Positions 7,089-9,510 of a stretch of DNA of 9,510 nucleotides are shown here, piece by piece. The position numbers and the translations under genes were made by a program. Numbering within the stretch: the first letter of the stretch is position 1; each line of letters begins with the position of its first letter. The notes under the pieces were generated by a model. It saw nothing but the letters and a program-made list of their open reading frames with translations, was not told the DNA's origin and did not search any database. The DNA comes from Anaerolineaceae bacterium (lineage in GTDB: Bacteria; Chloroflexota; Anaerolineae; Anaerolineales; Anaerolineaceae), in the NCBI GenBank assembly GCA_003448875.1, contig DLXG01000196.1, forward strand, positions 1-9,510, read 5' to 3'.

Positions 7089-7095
7089 AAAGGAG
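7089..7095 (+). promoter_or_regulatory. Strong Shine-Dalgarno of the YtxH gene
   Basis: The sequence AAAGGAG ends 6 nt before the ATG at 7102. It is the best ribosome site in the window, in contrast to the leaderless-looking first gene of the same unit. Confidence 0.8.
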
Positions 7096-7101
7096 ATAGA
7101 G

Positions 7102-7467
7102 ATGTCTGAACGAGATGATTTTGGAGCCTTCCTGATCGGTTTTGTGATTGGAGGTTTGACCGGTGCCATTACAGCATTACTGCTTGCCCCCCAATCGGGT
7201 GAGGAAACCCGCGAGGTGATCAAAGAGCGCGCCATAGAATTGCGTGACAAAGCGTCCGAAACGGTCAACACCACCTATGCAGAAGCCGAAAAAGCCGCTA
7301 ATGAAGCCCTGCGCCGGGCTGAGGAACTGCTGGAAAAAGCCAAAAAATCGGCCGGGGAATTGCAGCAAAAAGGCTCAACCCTGATTGAGGAACAAAAATC
7401 CAAACTGAGCAAGGCCGCTTCGAAAGCCAGTGACGCCGCAGAAGAAGTGAGCGAGTCTCTTTCCTGA
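7102..7467 (+). CDS. YtxH-domain membrane/coiled-coil protein
   Basis: The product has 121 residues. A Gly-rich membrane helix at about 8-29 runs into LAPQSGEETR (28-37), the diagnostic YtxH-domain junction (family pattern: Gly-rich helix, then LLxAPxSGxExR). Residues 38-118 are Ala/Glu/Lys-rich and form a long amphipathic, probably coiled-coil, helix with few hydrophobic core breaks, ending in a Ser/Glu tail. YtxH proteins occur in Bacillus general-stress genes, but the molecular role is poorly known. The N-terminal helix suggests anchoring with the coiled coil on one side of the membrane. A strong AAAGGAG ribosome site fixes the start. It is the last gene of the small unit from 6576. The bidirectional hairpin at 7485-7521 lies 17 nt past the stop. 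Apolipophorin-like or LEA-like helical repeats are an alternative reading of the tail. Confidence 0.85.
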   Translation: MSERDDFGAFLIGFVIGGLTGAITALLLAPQSGEETREVIKERAIELRDKASETVNTTYAEAEKAANEALRRAEELLEKAKKSAGELQQKGSTLIEEQKSKLSKAASKASDAAEEVSESLS

Positions 7468-7484
7468 ATCTTGATTCGATTCTG

Positions 7485-7521
7485 AAAAGCAGCCGGTCAA
7501 AACCTAAACCCGGCTGCTTTT
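7485..7521. terminator. Bidirectional intrinsic terminator hairpin
   Basis: A perfect 12-bp inverted repeat joins AAAAGCAGCCGG (7485-7496) and CCGGCTGCTTTT (7510-7521), with a 13-nt loop. The A4/T4 ends place a short U run at the 3' side on both strands. It sits between the converging YtxH gene (stop at 7467) and the NAD(P)HX repair gene (stop at 7525), so it can serve both. This is the only convincing terminator in the window. Confidence 0.85.
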
Positions 7522-7524
7522 GAT

Positions 7525-9114
7525 TCAAGCCTTGACGACCCACAAGGGGTCATGAATTTCATTCTGAGTATACAGGCGGGCCAACGCCTGCGGTACTGCC
7601 CTTAAAATATCACCGGCGATTACTGAAGCGGACTGTCCCATATGTTCTTCGGCGATGAGGCCGGCGCTGGCATGAAGCCAGGCTGCCGCAACAGCCGCCT
7701 TGAATGGTTCAACCCCCTGCGCCAGCAGACCAGCAATCAAACCGCTCAACACATCACCGCTGCCCGCCCGCGCCAGTGCTGGTGAAGCAACCGGAATGTG
7801 GTAAACCGCTCCATCGGGCGATGCCACAACCGTAAAAGCCCCCTTCAACAGCACCACATGCCCCCATTGGCGGGCAAAGCGGCGGGCTACACCGGCCCGC
7901 TCAGCCTGAATTTCCGCCGTCGTAAGACCGGTCAACGCGCTCATCTCACCCGGATGAGGGGTCAAGACTGATAAAGGTGGCAATTTCTCATACCATTTTT
8001 CGACCCTCGCCATCAGCCGCAGCCCGTCCGCATCCAACACCGTCGGAGGTAAATCCCTTTTACCGCTGAACAACCTCTGGACAAAATCCGCTGTTCCGGC
8101 TGCGCTGCCAAAGCCGGGACCGACCAGCAAAGCCGTAACTCGCTCCAGATGGGCACGGACAATCTGGGCAGCCTCCGCTGCAATTCCCCCGTTCTCGGCC
8201 GGCAAAGTCAGCCAGGTTACTTCGCTCAAATGGCCGGAAAGCGCATTTCTTACAACCGGAATGACCGCCATCCGTACCAGTCCTGCCCCTATGCGGTAGG
8301 CAGCCTCAGCGGCCAGCCCGGCCGCTCCAATGTAGTCCTCGCAGCCGGCAATCCCCAATACCGTACCGAATGTACCTTTATGGGCGTTGGCAGGCCGCGC
8401 TGGCATCCACGAACGCACCTCCGCAGCGTGAGCCACAAAATCATGCACCTCATCCAGTGCCGCTAAATCATGCGGCAGGCCCAACGGCACAACCGCCAGT
8501 TGACCGGTGAGTGCCGCCGCCGGGAAGCGCAATAACCCGGTTTTAACCGCATCCATGCAGACCGTCAGGCGGGCAGGAATGGCTGCCGGTGAGGCCTCTC
8601 CACTGTCACAATCCACACCGGAAGGGCAATCCACAGCCACCACAAATGGCAAGGGTACAAAATTTCGCACATGGGCTAAAACGCATTCGACCTCCGCTTT
8701 GAGCGGTAGTTGAATACCGGTACCCAGTACACCATCCAGCAGCACTTCGCTAACAGAAAGCCATTCATCCAGCACGCTGAAGTCAGGGTCATCTGCGGCG
8801 GAGTGTACCTCCACCCCGGCATTCCTGACACGTTGGATGAGAATATCGTCATCAGGCCGCGGCCGTACCAGATAAGCCCGCCCCTTCCAGCCTGCGCGTG
8901 CCAGATACTCCAGCGCCACCAGTCCGTCTCCGCCATTATTACCGGAGCCGATCAATCCCAGCACAGTTTTCCGTTGAAATGCCAAAGTTAGCACCGCTCT
9001 GGCCGTCCCGCTCCCGGCGCGCTCCATCATTTCCGCATACGAAACACCCCGCGCGTCCCCCTCCCGTTCAATTGCCCGCATTTGATCAACCGTCACCAGT
9101 GGAATCGATCTCAT
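7525..9114 (-). CDS. nnr: Bifunctional NAD(P)H-hydrate epimerase/dehydratase (NnrE-NnrD fusion)
   Basis: The fused enzyme repairs NADHX and NADPHX, hydrated dead-end forms of NAD(P)H. The N-terminal epimerase domain (about 1-220) has GSGNNGGDG (56-64), DGVLGTG (127-133) and DCPSGVDCDSG (162-172). The C-terminal ribokinase-like, ADP- or ATP-dependent dehydratase (about 235-510) has HKGTFG (245-250), GPGFG (332-336), DADGL (361-365), LTPHPGEM (384-391), LLKG (422-425) and AGSGDVLSG (450-458), including the catalytic Asp454. With the ATG at 9114 the length is 529 residues, normal for the fusion. I reject an upstream in-frame ATG at 9153: its extra 13 residues would overlap the TATAAT, whereas the ATG at 9114 has a GGAGG 8 nt before it. 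The activity is cytoplasmic. It is transcribed from the region divergent to the gene at 9203. All key motifs are intact. Confidence 0.93.
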   Translation of the reverse strand: MRSIPLVTVDQMRAIEREGDARGVSYAEMMERAGSGTARAVLTLAFQRKTVLGLIGSGNNGGDGLVALEYLARAGWKGRAYLVRPRPDDDILIQRVRNAGVEVHSAADDPDFSVLDEWLSVSEVLLDGVLGTGIQLPLKAEVECVLAHVRNFVPLPFVVAVDCPSGVDCDSGEASPAAIPARLTVCMDAVKTGLLRFPAAALTGQLAVVPLGLPHDLAALDEVHDFVAHAAEVRSWMPARPANAHKGTFGTVLGIAGCEDYIGAAGLAAEAAYRIGAGLVRMAVIPVVRNALSGHLSEVTWLTLPAENGGIAAEAAQIVRAHLERVTALLVGPGFGSAAGTADFVQRLFSGKRDLPPTVLDADGLRLMARVEKWYEKLPPLSVLTPHPGEMSALTGLTTAEIQAERAGVARRFARQWGHVVLLKGAFTVVASPDGAVYHIPVASPALARAGSGDVLSGLIAGLLAQGVEPFKAAVAAAWLHASAGLIAEEHMGQSASVIAGDILRAVPQALARLYTQNEIHDPLWVVKA

Positions 9115-9122
9115 CGTTATCG

Positions 9123-9127
9123 CCTCC
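9123..9127 (-). promoter_or_regulatory. nnr: Shine-Dalgarno of the NAD(P)HX repair gene
   Basis: The minus strand reads GGAGG, eight bases, then ATG at 9114. This perfect core decides the start against the ATG 39 nt further upstream. Confidence 0.8.
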
Positions 9128-9136
9128 AACAAATCA

Positions 9137-9142
9137 ATTATA
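9137..9142 (-). promoter_or_regulatory. nnr: TATAAT -10 box of the NAD(P)HX repair gene
   Basis: An exact TATAAT on the minus strand ends 22 nt before the ATG at 9114. Initiation ~7 nt later would leave a leader of about 16 nt that just contains the GGAGG site. No clear -35. It contrasts with the leaderless-type spacing elsewhere in the window. Confidence 0.55.
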
Positions 9143-9189
9143 GCCAACTTCACCGCATGAAAATTCGAGAGTTATCCAGTTCCTCACGG

Positions 9190-9195
9190 TATAAT
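9190..9195 (+). promoter_or_regulatory. TATAAT -10 box abutting the membrane aminopropyltransferase-like gene
   Basis: An exact TATAAT lies seven bases before the ATG at 9203, with no Shine-Dalgarno between (CTACCTC). No clear -35. It fits the same leaderless spacing seen at 4709, 6564 and, on the minus strand, 2278. Confidence 0.6.
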
Positions 9196-9202
9196 CTACC
9201 TC

Positions 9203-9510
9203 ATGCGCAAATGGCTCTATCTGGCTGTATTTGTCTCCGGCATGACCACGCTGGCAGCGGAAATGTCTGCTTCGCGTTTGCTGGGTAATTATTTTGGCAC
9301 CAGCAATCTGACCTGGGCAAGCATCATCGGTTTAATTCTAATTTACCTGACCGCCGGTTACTTCATTGGCGGGCGCTGGGCTGACCGTTCCCCCCATTAC
9401 ACCACATTTTTTCAAATTCTGATCTGGGCAGCCTTTTCGATTGGATTAATTCCACTGGTGTCCCGTCCTATTTTGAGAATTGCTGCCAATGCGTTCGACA
9501 ACCTTGACTT
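9203..9510 (+). CDS. Membrane spermidine-synthase-like protein, N-terminal part (3' end outside window)
   Basis: From the ATG at 9203 the frame is open to the window edge, giving 102 residues. The start has a membrane helix (about 5-21) followed by GMTTLAAEMSASRLLGNYFG (13-32). A second helix (38-52) leads into TAGYFIGGRWADRSP (50-64), and a third starts near 69. This is the pattern of the N-terminal transmembrane half of MFS/spermidine-synthase fusion proteins, where 'GxxTLxxExxxsRllxxyFG' and 'GyxlGGrxaDr' are typical. The second half, with the aminopropyltransferase-like catalytic domain, lies beyond the window, so polyamine synthesis is not shown, and many members have no proven activity. 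The start is supported by a TATAAT 7 nt upstream and by the family's usual beginning. It is divergent from the NAD(P)HX repair gene, sharing an 88-nt gap. Confidence 0.75.
   Translation, partial: MRKWLYLAVFVSGMTTLAAEMSASRLLGNYFGTSNLTWASIIGLILIYLTAGYFIGGRWADRSPHYTTFFQILIWAAFSIGLIPLVSRPILRIAANAFDNLD

Noticed and set aside
9115..9153. Upstream in-frame ATG (9153) for the NAD(P)HX repair enzyme
   Set aside because: It lacks a ribosome site, adds 13 residues atypical for the family, and the promoter -10 lies inside the extension.
1..9510. CRISPR arrays, tRNA/rRNA, insertion sequences, prophage or defence genes
   Set aside because: No direct-repeat array, RNA gene signature, transposase or defence domain was seen on either strand.

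Overview
The window looks like an ordinary chromosomal stretch of a free-living bacterium, most likely a Chloroflexota member of the Anaerolineae type. That placement is inference. It rests on moderate GC, membrane proteins with Thr/Pro-rich spacers, a GT39-like envelope glycosyltransferase, a divergent MurJ and several exact TATAAT boxes set 5-7 nt before start codons. No rRNA, tRNA, CRISPR, insertion sequence, prophage or obvious toxin-antitoxin was seen.

Layout, left to right. Bases 1-645 (+) hold the C-terminal part of a polytopic membrane glycosyltransferase-like protein. It converges with a four-gene block on the minus strand, transcribed from 4644 down to 651: a ZIP/GufA-type metal transporter, a MurJ-family flippase that starts on TTG and overlaps the ZIP gene by 8 nt, a membrane-anchored TPR protein, and a CopD-like four-helix membrane protein. 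Divergent from that block, at 4722-5390 (+), is a short and divergent RsmI-type methyltransferase. It converges with a PflX-type radical SAM protein (5479-6426, -). From the next divergent promoter region come a small two-helix membrane protein (6576-7043, +) and a YtxH-domain protein (7102-7467, +). These end at a clean 12-bp hairpin that also serves the converging bifunctional NAD(P)HX repair enzyme (7525-9114, -). Divergent from that, at 9203 (+), begins the N-terminus of a membrane spermidine-synthase-like protein that runs off the window.

How the genes fit together. The minus-strand block is an envelope and metal group: metal uptake, lipid-linked precursor flipping, an extracytoplasmic TPR scaffold and a CopD-like protein. 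The YtxH pair is probably an envelope or stress module. The RsmI-like, PflX-like and NAD(P)HX repair genes are housekeeping or metabolite-repair functions. No gene is longer than its family norm. All gaps between genes are under 160 bp.

The most interesting signal is regulatory. Exact TATAAT hexamers lie 5-7 nt upstream of ATG at five genes on both strands, without a Shine-Dalgarno sequence, which suggests leaderless transcription. Other genes here use strong Shine-Dalgarno sites. The second point of interest is residue changes at normally conserved positions of MurJ and RsmI.
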